Origin: Thermoanaerobaculia bacterium
Lineage (GTDB): Bacteria > Acidobacteriota > Thermoanaerobaculia > Multivoradales > Multivoraceae
Assembly: GCA_022826745.1 (NCBI GenBank)
Contig: JAJDUI010000036.1
Span: 1 to 64,000, forward strand
Direction of reading: 5' to 3'
DNA length: 64,000 bases
The position numbers and the translations under genes are program-made. Below are positions 1 to 7,011 of this stretch, in pieces. A model generated the notes under the pieces. That model was not told the DNA's origin. It searched no databases and saw nothing but the letters and a program-made list of their open reading frames with translations. Position 1 is the stretch's first letter. Each line of letters starts with the position of its first letter.

Positions 1-488
1 GGTTCGTAGTCGACGAAGTCCTTAACCACGAGCAGGGTGTCGAGCACCCAGCGCCGTTCGCCATTGATCGTCTTGCCGCTGCCGAACGCGATCACGGAAC
101 CGCAGGCCAGACGTCGCAGACTCGCGTGCCGAGGCTGGCGGCAGTTGGAGTAGAGAAAGCGCGGGCCGAAGATGAAGGGGTCGGTGTTGTGCAGCCCTTT
201 GTAGTTCGCCTTCGGGATGTAGTACGGGCGCCACAGGTAGCGAGGAAGCCCGGGTCGACCGTCCCGGTCGAGCTCGGCGAGGAGTTCCGCTTCCGGCTCC
301 CATTCACCCCAAGCGTACAGTTCGCTTGCTTGCAGTCGGTCGTTGCCGTCGACCCACCGGCCGTCCAGCAGCATGAACTTGCGGCGGTGGGGGCTATCCG
401 GCCGATTCGGATTCCAGTCGCCTCCCGACTCGGCGTCGTGCTCGCCTCCGGGGTGGGGAAACTGGACGAAGCGACGACGGTCGGCCAT
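1..488 (-). CDS. Uncharacterised protein, C-terminal part cut off by the window edge
   Basis: An open frame of 162 codons runs from an ATG at 488 off the left edge without a stop, so only the N-terminal part is visible. I do not know its function. The protein is soluble, with no signal peptide, and contains segments that look conserved rather than random: FVQFPHPGGEHD (residues 7-18), a PHRRKFMLL stretch near residue 33, an aromatic YAWGEWEPEAEL stretch near 60, NTDPFIFGPRFLYSNCRQ near 105 and a GSVIAFGSGK stretch near 135. These resemble a family of uncharacterised bacterial proteins that I recall but cannot name. It is divergent from the gene at 631, with about 140 bases between them that could hold both promoters. 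It is a better reading of the region than any plus-strand frame, which are arginine-rich shadows. Confidence 0.65.
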   Translation of the reverse strand, partial: MADRRRFVQFPHPGGEHDAESGGDWNPNRPDSPHRRKFMLLDGRWVDGNDRLQASELYAWGEWEPEAELLAELDRDGRPGLPRYLWRPYYIPKANYKGLHNTDPFIFGPRFLYSNCRQPRHASLRRLACGSVIAFGSGKTINGERRWVLDTLLVVKDFVDYE

Positions 489-630
489 CCCGACAAGCGT
501 ACAGTCCCTATCTTCCGCCGCGCCAAGGTCGCTTCCCTGCGGGAACGCGATTTCCCTGACGCGGCGCACCAGAGCTCTATCCGACTCGACGTCGACACGG
601 ATGCCGTGCGGAAGGTAGCATCCGCGCCCC

Positions 631-906
631 ATGCAAGATGCCTACGCCGGAGACATCGGAGACTCCGCCAGGTACGGACTTCTTCGGGCGCTCTGCGGCG
701 AGAGGCAATTGGGCGTAGCGTGGTCCCTGCATCCAAGCCAGCCACGGGCTCAATCTGGTGGAGACGGTCGATTCACGCACCTGCTCGATGCTGTGGGTTG
801 GAGTTCACTCGACCCCAAGCTGTTTGCGGCGAACCAGGAACTGTCGGAACAGAACCAAGACTCCTGCCAAGCCGTCCTCGACGAAGTCAACCGGGAACAG
901 CCATGA
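631..906 (+). CDS. Short protein with MQxxYAGDIGD N-terminus, probably truncated
   Basis: The 91-residue product starts MQDAYAGDIGDSARYGLLRA and continues with an LGVAWSLHP stretch, a DGRF segment and a LDPKLF segment. This order matches the N-terminal part of an uncharacterised bacterial family that I recall as roughly 200 residues or more, beginning MQxxYxGDIGDFxKxxLL. Function is unknown. Here the frame stops at codon 92 and the stop overlaps the start of the next gene (ATGA at 903-906), so either this is a short variant or the C-terminal half has been lost. It lies divergent to the unknown gene on the minus strand that ends at 488. ATG at 631 is chosen because the conserved motif begins at that residue. 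Family membership is from memory, not a search. Confidence 0.55.
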   Translation: MQDAYAGDIGDSARYGLLRALCGERQLGVAWSLHPSQPRAQSGGDGRFTHLLDAVGWSSLDPKLFAANQELSEQNQDSCQAVLDEVNREQP

Positions 907-1277
907 GGCGGCTGTTCCTGCTACTCCTGGCTGTCGCGGTCGTCCTGGGATGCGCCGCTGAGGAGCCGCCGGAGCGGGAAAGCGTGCGGGAACAGCAGTT
1001 CGGTTTCCGGCCACTAACCGAGGAACGCAAGGCCGAGTACGAGTTGCGCGCGGCGCGCCGGTCGCCGGAATGCAGGGAAGACCGGGTGTTCTCGTCACTC
1101 ACCGACCACGGGTTCATTCTGTCGATGCATGACTGTCGGGAAGGCCTCCAGACTGGTTGCGCTGTCTACTGTCCACCTGGCACGTGGGAGTTCGAAGAAG
1201 CGGACCACCCGAATCCTAAAGCCATGCGTCGCGCCTACAAGCGGAGCCCCTACGGCCGCTGGGATAGGCACCGTTGA
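903..1277 (+). CDS. Small putative lipoprotein
   Basis: A 124-residue protein starting MRRLFLLLLAVAVVLGCAAE: a positively charged n-region, a hydrophobic run and an LGC lipobox with Cys at residue 17, so it is likely a lipid-anchored envelope protein. The mature part is charged and has further Cys residues (C60, then three between about residues 81 and 92: MHDC, TGC, VYC), compatible with disulfides in the periplasm. I recognise no domain. The start ATG overlaps the stop of the preceding gene by four bases (ATGA), suggesting translational coupling. The frame is open further upstream, but that extension is antisense to the minus-strand gene and lacks the signal sequence, so the internal ATG is preferred. 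Confidence 0.6.
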   Translation: MRRLFLLLLAVAVVLGCAAEEPPERESVREQQFGFRPLTEERKAEYELRAARRSPECREDRVFSSLTDHGFILSMHDCREGLQTGCAVYCPPGTWEFEEADHPNPKAMRRAYKRSPYGRWDRHR

Positions 1278-1437
1278 CTGAAACCAGGCTGGCGTTCCTG
1301 GCAAACCTGGAAGTCCGTCGCGTAGGTGATCGTGTTGCCTGCGGGTCGCGAGCGCGTCCAGATCGCCTATCCGAGCCGCTATCGGGTCTGGGCCCGTCGG
1401 TCCGACTAGCACCAAACCTCGCGGCTCTTGCTCAAGA

Positions 1438-1683
1438 TCACAGTCGTGCCGCCCGAGGCTTGAGCTCCACGAAGCTGGCGAGGCGGCGTCCCTTCGACAC
1501 TTCAGCGTTGAACGACTCCCGCAGCCCAGCCATGCGGCACAGCTCGGTCGGTGTGGCGCCACATAGCTCGATTTCGTCGGCATACTTGATTCCGAACAAG
1601 TGAATCATCGTCACCATTAGGTTCTTTCCCCGACCGGACTCGTACATGCGGTGGAGTTCCTTCGCCAGTTCTTCTGCTCTCAT
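1438..1683 (-). CDS. Small HTH-like domain protein
   Basis: The 81-residue product (MRAEELAKELHRMYESGRGKN at the N-terminus) reads as a compact helical protein: a helix with YESG, then MVTMIHLFGIKYADEI, then a second helical segment LCRMAGLRESFNAEVSKGRRLASFV. This order resembles small HTH-like proteins whose IHLFGIxYADEL segment I recognise, so a DNA-binding or accessory regulatory role is plausible but unproven. The ATG at 1683 has a GGAGAGG ribosome-binding site about seven bases upstream on the minus strand, which supports expression. It stands alone between the lipoprotein gene and an inverted-repeat element, in the accessory patch at the left of the window. The opposite-strand frame covering it has no recognisable content. 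Confidence 0.6.
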   Translation of the reverse strand: MRAEELAKELHRMYESGRGKNLMVTMIHLFGIKYADEIELCGATPTELCRMAGLRESFNAEVSKGRRLASFVELKPRAARL

Positions 1684-2214
1684 TGGACCCCTCTCCTGAT
1701 GGAAGGCTCCAGCCTAAACGGTGTCGGCGATCGGGCGGAACAGGATCGCCTTCTTGAGCGAGATTTGCCGTCATTCGCATCCCCAGAGGAGGCACTGGCT
1801 CGGCCCGTCAAGTCCATGTCTGATTCGACGCTTCGATCTCGCCTCCAGTCGGCGGTCTGAAGCGTGCGCCGAGAAGCCAGTACACCGTCAGGAGGGTCGA
1901 GTTCTTGCATCACGACCGGCTCGCCGGCCAGGAAGCGGCGCTACCGGACGCCCTCCAGCCTGCGCAGGGTCCGAAGGGGAGGGTCCCAGCGGGCTGGAGG
2001 CAAGCGATGCCCGGTGCCCTCTCATGAACCAACACCCAACCGGAGCGCAGCCGACCGAAGCGAGCGCTGAACCCCCATTCACCGAGAAAGCGCGAGCGTC
2101 CGGTGGGACCTTACCCCTTCGGACCCGGAGAAGGCGGGTGCAGCCGACGACACCGCGCCAACCGAACCGACGCCGCCGCTCGGCGATGCGGCGCAGCCGC
2201 GTCCGACGACGGTT
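1684..2214. other. Intergenic stretch with inverted-repeat element
   Basis: About 530 bases separate the HTH-like gene from the acyl-CoA dehydrogenase stop. Open frames here are short or arginine/proline-rich and unconvincing. The left 260 bases hold nothing I can identify. The right part contains the repeat element described separately at 1952-2126. Confidence 0.6.
1952..2126. repeat. MITE-like element B, copy 1 (diverged)
   Basis: An imperfect terminal inverted repeat of about 26 bases pairs 1967-1992 (GGGTCCGAAGGGGAGGGTCC followed by CAGCGG) with 2101-2126 (ending CCCCTTCGGACCC). A further 9-base inverted pair, CCTCCAGCC at 1952-1960 and GGCTGGAGG at 1992-2000, nests on the left arm. The interior shares blocks with the copy at 38931-39109, including CCGACCGAAGCGAGCG-like and GCGCGAGCGTCCG-like segments and a 30-base near-identical run across the left arm. 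No transposase is encoded; the size and structure fit a miniature inverted-repeat element or a large structured RNA signal. Confidence 0.6.
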
Positions 2215-3393
2215 TCAGTAGCTGCGGGGCAGGCCCAGCACGTGCTGGGCCAGGTACGTGAGCACGAGGTTCGTCGAGATTGGGGCCGTCTGGAAGAGGC
2301 GGCATTCGCGCCACTTGCGTTCGATGTCGTACTCCGTGGCGAAGGCGAAGCCGCCGAAGGTCTGGAAGCAGGTGTCGCCGGCTTTCCAGGCGGCTTCGGA
2401 GGCGAGGAGCTTGGCGCTGTTCGCTTCGGCGCCGCACTCGCGGCCGGCGTCGTAGAGGGCGGCGGCCTTGCGGACGATCATCTCGGCGGCGTCGGTTTCG
2501 GCGTGGGCACGGGCGATCGGGAACTGGATGCCCTGGTTCTGGCCGATGGGCCTTCCGAAGACCTCGCGCTCGTTGGCGTACTCGACCGCCCGGCGGATGA
2601 AGTAGCGGGCGTCGCCGATCGCCTCCGAGGCGAGAAGGATGCGCTCCGCGTTCATGCCGCTCAGGATGTAGCGGAAGCCGTGGCCCTCCTCGCCGATCCG
2701 GCTGGATGCGGGAATGCGCAGGTTGTCGAAGAAGACCTGGGTCGTGCCGTGGTTGATCATCGTGTCGATCGGCTGGATCTCCAGGCCGTGGCCGCGGGCC
2801 TCGCGGAGGTCGACGAGGAACACGGACAGGCCACGTGAACGCTTCTCGACCTGGTCGGCCGGCGTCGTGCGGGCGAGCAGGATCATCAGATCGGAGTGGA
2901 GCGCCCGGCTGGTCCAGATCTTCTGGCCGTTCACGACGTAGCTGTCGCCGTCCCGGACCGCCGTGGTCCTGAGCTGCGTCGTGTCCGAACCGGTCACCGG
3001 CTCGGTGACGCCGAACGCCTGCAGCCGCAGCTCGCCGCTCGCGATCTTCGGCAGGTACTGCTCTTTCTGCTCGTCGCTGCCGTGGCGCAGCACCGTACCC
3101 ATCGTGTACATCTGGGCGTGGCAGGCGGCGGCGTTGCAGCCGCTCGAGTGGATCGTCTCGAGGACCACGCTCGCGGCGCGGAGCGGCAGACCGGACCCAC
3201 CGTACTCCTCGGGAATCAGGCAGCCGAGGTACTCGTGCTCGGTCAGCGCCTGCACGAACTCCGTCGGGTACTCGGCGGCGGCGTCCAGCCGCCGCCAGTA
3301 CTCGCCCGGGAACTGCTCGCAGATGCGGCGGACCGGATCGCGGAGGAAGGCGTAGTCGTTCTCGATCGAAACGTGGAGGTCGCTGTCGCTCAT
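2215..3393 (-). CDS. Acyl-CoA dehydrogenase family protein
   Basis: This 392-residue flavoprotein would oxidise an acyl-CoA to the 2-enoyl-CoA and pass electrons to ETF. The three-part fold is visible: N-terminal helical domain, middle beta domain with FGVTEPVTGSD (about 127-137) and IWTSRA (159-164) for flavin and substrate contacts, and C-terminal domain ending in the GGFAFATEYDIERKWRECRLF segment. The YEGT motif that carries the catalytic Glu in medium- and short-chain enzymes is absent; the equivalent segment reads QTAPIST. Glu250 in GMNAERILLA sits where isovaleryl- and long-chain enzymes place their base, so it is the likely catalytic residue. Substrate cannot be predicted. The start lies 21 bases after the pyruvate kinase stop on the same strand, so it may be the last gene of the pseudo-gap, gap, pyk operon. 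Confidence 0.88.
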   Translation of the reverse strand: MSDSDLHVSIENDYAFLRDPVRRICEQFPGEYWRRLDAAAEYPTEFVQALTEHEYLGCLIPEEYGGSGLPLRAASVVLETIHSSGCNAAACHAQMYTMGTVLRHGSDEQKEQYLPKIASGELRLQAFGVTEPVTGSDTTQLRTTAVRDGDSYVVNGQKIWTSRALHSDLMILLARTTPADQVEKRSRGLSVFLVDLREARGHGLEIQPIDTMINHGTTQVFFDNLRIPASSRIGEEGHGFRYILSGMNAERILLASEAIGDARYFIRRAVEYANEREVFGRPIGQNQGIQFPIARAHAETDAAEMIVRKAAALYDAGRECGAEANSAKLLASEAAWKAGDTCFQTFGGFAFATEYDIERKWRECRLFQTAPISTNLVLTYLAQHVLGLPRSY

Positions 3394-3414
3394 GGGGCGT
3401 GATCGTAGCGGCAG

Positions 3415-4866
3415 CTACTGCGGACGCACGCGGTGAATCCGCACCAGGTTCGTCGGCGGCCGATCCTGTATCGGGTCGCCCATCAACAGCACGATCGTGT
3501 CGCCGGGCAGCGCCAGATTACCGACCAGGAGTTGCCGGTCGACCATCGCGACGACCTCGTCGTGGTGGTAGACCTCCTGATCCATCTTCACGGAGTGAAC
3601 GCCCCAGACGAGCTGGAGTTCGCGCATCGACCGCGACTCGCGCGTGAAGGCGAACACCGGCGTCGACGGCCGGCGGCAGGCAACCTGGCGAGCCGTGAAA
3701 CCGCCCTGGCTGAGGACGACGATGCCCTGCGCGGTCAAATGGCGCGCCGACAGGATCGCCGCGGCGGAGACCGTCTCGGGGATCTCCAGGGTGCCCGGCC
3801 GGTGCGGCGGCTCGATGTCGTACGGGCCGACTTCCATCGTGTGGAAGCCGACCGGCTGCGAGGTGTGCTTCGAGAGGTTGTAGCGCTCCGACTCGGTGAT
3901 GATCCGGTGCATCGTCTGGACTGACTCCAACGGATAGCGCCCGGCGGCGCTCTCGCCGGAGAGCATCATCGCGTCGGCGCCGTCGAACACCGCGTTGGCC
4001 ACGTCCGAGGACTCTGCCCGGGTTGGACGCGGATGCTCGATCATCGACTCCAGCATCTGGGTCGCGACGATCACCGGACGGGCGTGCCGCCAACCGGTCT
4101 CGATGATCCGCTTCTGCACGACGGGCACCTGGTGCAGGGGGATCTCCACTCCCAGGTCGCCGCGCGCAACCATCACCCCGTCGGACTCGAGCACGATCTC
4201 GTCGAGGTGATCGAGCGCCCGCCGTCGTTCGAGCTTGGCGATGATCTGCAGCGGCCGGCCCGCCTCTCGCGACGCTTCCCGCACCTGGACCACGTCCGCC
4301 GGCGTACCGATGTAGCTGGCCGCGAGAAAGTCCGCGTCCTCCTCCACCGCCATCCGAATGTCGTCGATGTCCTTCGCGGAAATCCGGAACGGCAGATGAC
4401 TGTCCGGCAGGTTGACGCCCTTGCGGCTCGACACGGCGCCGCCGACGATGACCTCAGCCTCGATCCTCTCCTCGTCCTTCGAGCGGACCTCCAACTGCAC
4501 GCGGCCATCGTCGATCAGGATCTGCTCGCCCGGCCTGACGTGCTTGACCATGTCCCGGTCGAGAGGCAGATCCACCTCCGGGCTCGCGCCCAGGCCGACT
4601 ACGTCGCCTTCCTTGAGCATCCGCGCCCCTTCGAAGTGATCGAGCCGGTGGCGGGGACCCATCAGGTCGACCATCACGCCAACTGACCGGCCGGCCTCCT
4701 CGCTGACTGCCCGCACCAGGCGAATCAGACGCCGGTGTTCTTCCCTGGTGCCGTGCGACTGGTTCAACCGGACGACGTTGACGCCGGCACGAATCAGCCG
4801 TGCGAGAGTCTTCTCGCTCGAACTGGCCGGGCCGATCGTGGCGACGATCTTGGCTCGACGCTGCAC
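3415..4866 (-). CDS. pyk: Pyruvate kinase
   Basis: A 483-residue enzyme of normal length that converts phosphoenolpyruvate and ADP to pyruvate and ATP, the last step of glycolysis in the cytosol. It begins MQRRAKIVATIGPAS and shows the substrate Asn/Arg segment VVRLNQSHG (usual NFSHG), the catalytic-Lys signature IIAKLERRRALDHLDEI, MVARGDLGVEIP, and the long ATQMLESMI...PTRAESSDVANAV...MLSGESAAGRYP block. The DLQGPKIR motif is altered to DLMGPRHR, so it is a somewhat divergent pyruvate kinase, but all key catalytic residues I can place are present. It follows the gap stop by 25 bases and precedes the acyl-CoA dehydrogenase by 21, consistent with one lower-glycolysis operon. Confidence 0.93.
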   Translation of the reverse strand: MQRRAKIVATIGPASSSEKTLARLIRAGVNVVRLNQSHGTREEHRRLIRLVRAVSEEAGRSVGVMVDLMGPRHRLDHFEGARMLKEGDVVGLGASPEVDLPLDRDMVKHVRPGEQILIDDGRVQLEVRSKDEERIEAEVIVGGAVSSRKGVNLPDSHLPFRISAKDIDDIRMAVEEDADFLAASYIGTPADVVQVREASREAGRPLQIIAKLERRRALDHLDEIVLESDGVMVARGDLGVEIPLHQVPVVQKRIIETGWRHARPVIVATQMLESMIEHPRPTRAESSDVANAVFDGADAMMLSGESAAGRYPLESVQTMHRIITESERYNLSKHTSQPVGFHTMEVGPYDIEPPHRPGTLEIPETVSAAAILSARHLTAQGIVVLSQGGFTARQVACRRPSTPVFAFTRESRSMRELQLVWGVHSVKMDQEVYHHDEVVAMVDRQLLVGNLALPGDTIVLLMGDPIQDRPPTNLVRIHRVRPQ

Positions 4867-4891
4867 GATCCAGATCCCCTGTTCTGCCGGC

Positions 4892-5908
4892 TCAGGACTC
4901 GAACTGCGCCAGCCGCTCGATCAGGTCCGCGACCCGGTTCGAGTAGCCCCATTCGTTGTCATACCAGGACACGACGCGGGCATAGACGCCACCGCCCCCG
5001 GCCGGACTGACCCGGGTCAGCGGCGCGTCGAAAATCGACGAGTGGGGGTTGCCGAGAATGTCGGTCGAGACGAGAGGGTCTTCCGAGTACTGGAGGATGC
5101 AAGTCAGATTCGACTCCGCCGCCGCCTCTGCCGCCGCGTTGACGGCCTCGGCGGTCGGAGCGCCGCGCAGCCGGCAGGTCAGGTCGACGATCGAGCCGTC
5201 CGCCACCGGCACCCGCATCGCCATGCCGTCGAGCTTGCCGTTCAGGTGCGGAAGCACCTTGCCGACGGCGCGCGCGGCGCCGGTCGTCGTCGGGATGATG
5301 TTGGCGGTCGCCGAACGGCTGCGGCGCGGGTCGCTGTGCGGCGAGTCGACGAGGCGCTGGCCGTTGGTGTAAGCGTGGACGGTCGTGATGAAGCCCTCCT
5401 CGAAACCGAAGGCGTCGTCCAGCGTCTTGGCAAGTGGCGCCAGGCAGTTCGTCGTGCAGGAGGCGTTCGAGACGACCCGATGCTCCGGCCCGAGATCCCC
5501 GTCGTTGACGCCAAGCACGATCATGGCGTCGATCTCGTCCTTCGCGGGAACCGTGAGGACCACGCGCGGGGCGCCCGCTTCGAGATGTTGCGCCACCTGG
5601 GCGCGCGTCCGGAACACGCCGGTCGATTCGACCGCGACATCGACGCCGAGGTCGTTCCAGGGCAGCCTGGACGGATCCCGCTCCGCCGAGAGCCGGATGT
5701 CCCGGCCGCCGACCCGAAAGCCGTTCCCGGCCACCTCGACCGGTTGATCGAACACGCCCTGCACCGTGTCGTAGCGCAGCAGATAGGCGAGGCGGTCCGC
5801 GTCGAACAGGTCGTTGACGCCGACGACGTCGACGTTCGGCCGGCCGGCGAGGATGCGAAAGACACTGCGTCCGATGCGACCGAAGCCGTTGATACCGACG
5901 CGGATCAT
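4892..5908 (-). CDS. gap: Glyceraldehyde-3-phosphate dehydrogenase
   Basis: A 338-residue, normal-length GAPDH. It has the NAD-binding GINGFGRIGR (5-14), an Asn-Asp pair after the second strand (VNDLFD, 31-36) typical of NAD use, the catalytic SNASCTTNC with Cys151, TTVHAYT with His178, TANIIPTTTGAA for inorganic phosphate and MRVPV with Arg232. It should catalyse reversible oxidation of glyceraldehyde 3-phosphate to 1,3-bisphosphoglycerate. The ATG at 5908 overlaps the stop of the upstream GAPDH-like gene by four bases (ATGA), so translation of the two is likely coupled. Pyruvate kinase follows 25 bases downstream. Confidence 0.95.
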   Translation of the reverse strand: MIRVGINGFGRIGRSVFRILAGRPNVDVVGVNDLFDADRLAYLLRYDTVQGVFDQPVEVAGNGFRVGGRDIRLSAERDPSRLPWNDLGVDVAVESTGVFRTRAQVAQHLEAGAPRVVLTVPAKDEIDAMIVLGVNDGDLGPEHRVVSNASCTTNCLAPLAKTLDDAFGFEEGFITTVHAYTNGQRLVDSPHSDPRRSRSATANIIPTTTGAARAVGKVLPHLNGKLDGMAMRVPVADGSIVDLTCRLRGAPTAEAVNAAAEAAAESNLTCILQYSEDPLVSTDILGNPHSSIFDAPLTRVSPAGGGGVYARVVSWYDNEWGYSNRVADLIERLAQFES

Positions 5909-6936
5909 GAGCTACTCCCTTCCGCGCCCGTCGCTTCCTCCAGCGCGGCGACAAGCTCCAGGAGCCGGTGCAGGTAGCCCCAGCCGTTGTCGAACCAGGC
6001 GATCGTCTTGGACACGCGATCACCCAGGGTCATCGTCGCCTGGGAATCGAAGATGCAGGTCGCCCGGCTGCCCACGGTGTCGGCGGAGACGATCGCCTCC
6101 CGCTCGAAACGCAACCGGCCGTTCCATTCGCCGCCGGCGGCAGCCGCCACCGCATCGTTGACCGAGTCGACCGTCACCGGATCGCGGTGCCAGCAGACGA
6201 GATCGACGACCGAACCGCTCGACACCGGCACGTCCATCGCCGAGGCCGAGAGCTTGCCGTTCAACTCGGGCAGCACGGTCGCGAGTTCCTCGGCCGCTCC
6301 CGTCGCGGCGGGAATGATGTTCTCGCCCGCGGCCCGGCCCTTGCGAAGTTCCAGCGCCGGCACGTCGGCCAGCCTCGAACCCGCCCCGTAGGCGCGGACG
6401 GAGCTGAGGAAGGCCTGCTCGACGCCGAAGGACTCATCGAGGATGCGCAGCAGCGGCCCCGCGCAGTGCGCGGTGAACGAGCCGGCGGAGACGATCCGGT
6501 CCGACGGTTCGAGTTGATCCTCGTTCAGACCGACGACGACCGTCCGGTCCAGTTCGCCGCCCGGCGGAGCGCAGAGCACGACACGCTCGGCGCCGGCCGC
6601 GAGATGCCCCTCGAGTTCGCTCCGCGTCGGCTGGCTGTCCCGGAAGTCGACGACCGTCGTGACACCCAGGTCGCCCCAGGGAGCCTCGCCCGCGCCCCCC
6701 GCAGGAATCACAGGCGCGCTGCAGCCGTTGATGCTCAGGCTGCCGTCGTCCAGGGCAACTTCGCCGTCGAAGCGCCACGGCAGGGTCGAGAACTGCAGGA
6801 GGTAGCGCAGCATCTCCGGGTCGGCGGTCTCGGCCACGGCCCCTATCTCGAGTTCGGGGCGGTCCAGGGAAAGGCGAAACAGGCTCCGGCCAAGAAGTCC
6901 GAAGCCCTGGAGTCCAATGCGAGTCGTTGTCGTCAT
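5905..6936 (-). CDS. GAPDH-like pseudoenzyme
   Basis: A 343-residue protein colinear with the neighbouring GAPDH over its whole length: IGLQGFGLLGR at the N-terminus, ENIIPAATGAAEE, VLPELNGKLSASAMDVPV and a C-terminal WFDNGWGYLHR. The active site is gone. The SNASCTTNC motif reads SAGSFTAHC, placing Phe154 at the catalytic Cys; TTVHAY reads SSVRAY, placing Arg181 at the catalytic His; MRVPV reads MDVPV, replacing a phosphate-binding Arg by Asp235. The dinucleotide-binding GxGxxG is kept. It cannot be a standard GAPDH. It is first in a same-strand cluster with gap and pyk and overlaps gap by ATGA, suggesting a partner, regulator or hetero-oligomer subunit of the active enzyme; that role is inference. 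No frameshift or internal stop, so it is not a decayed pseudogene. Confidence 0.88.
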   Translation of the reverse strand: MTTTTRIGLQGFGLLGRSLFRLSLDRPELEIGAVAETADPEMLRYLLQFSTLPWRFDGEVALDDGSLSINGCSAPVIPAGGAGEAPWGDLGVTTVVDFRDSQPTRSELEGHLAAGAERVVLCAPPGGELDRTVVVGLNEDQLEPSDRIVSAGSFTAHCAGPLLRILDESFGVEQAFLSSVRAYGAGSRLADVPALELRKGRAAGENIIPAATGAAEELATVLPELNGKLSASAMDVPVSSGSVVDLVCWHRDPVTVDSVNDAVAAAAGGEWNGRLRFEREAIVSADTVGSRATCIFDSQATMTLGDRVSKTIAWFDNGWGYLHRLLELVAALEEATGAEGSSS

Positions 6937-7011
6937 CCGGGTCTGAACGTAGTGAAAGGGTAAGAAGAAGGGGTCAACAGGCGGGCGCAGGATAACCGAC
7001 CAGCAGAGCCC

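Noticed and set aside
126..902. Upstream extension of the small lipoprotein gene
   Set aside because: Would give an arginine-rich N-terminus antisense to the left-edge gene; the lipobox start at 903 with ATGA overlap explains the frame.
1274..1603. Plus-strand frame of 109 codons after the lipoprotein gene
   Set aside because: Overlaps the HTH-like gene antisense and has no recognisable content or ribosome-binding site.
5905..6936. Treating the GAPDH-like gene as a decayed pseudogene
   Set aside because: Full length, no frameshift or stop, conserved elsewhere including the NAD loop, and coupled to gap by ATGA overlap.
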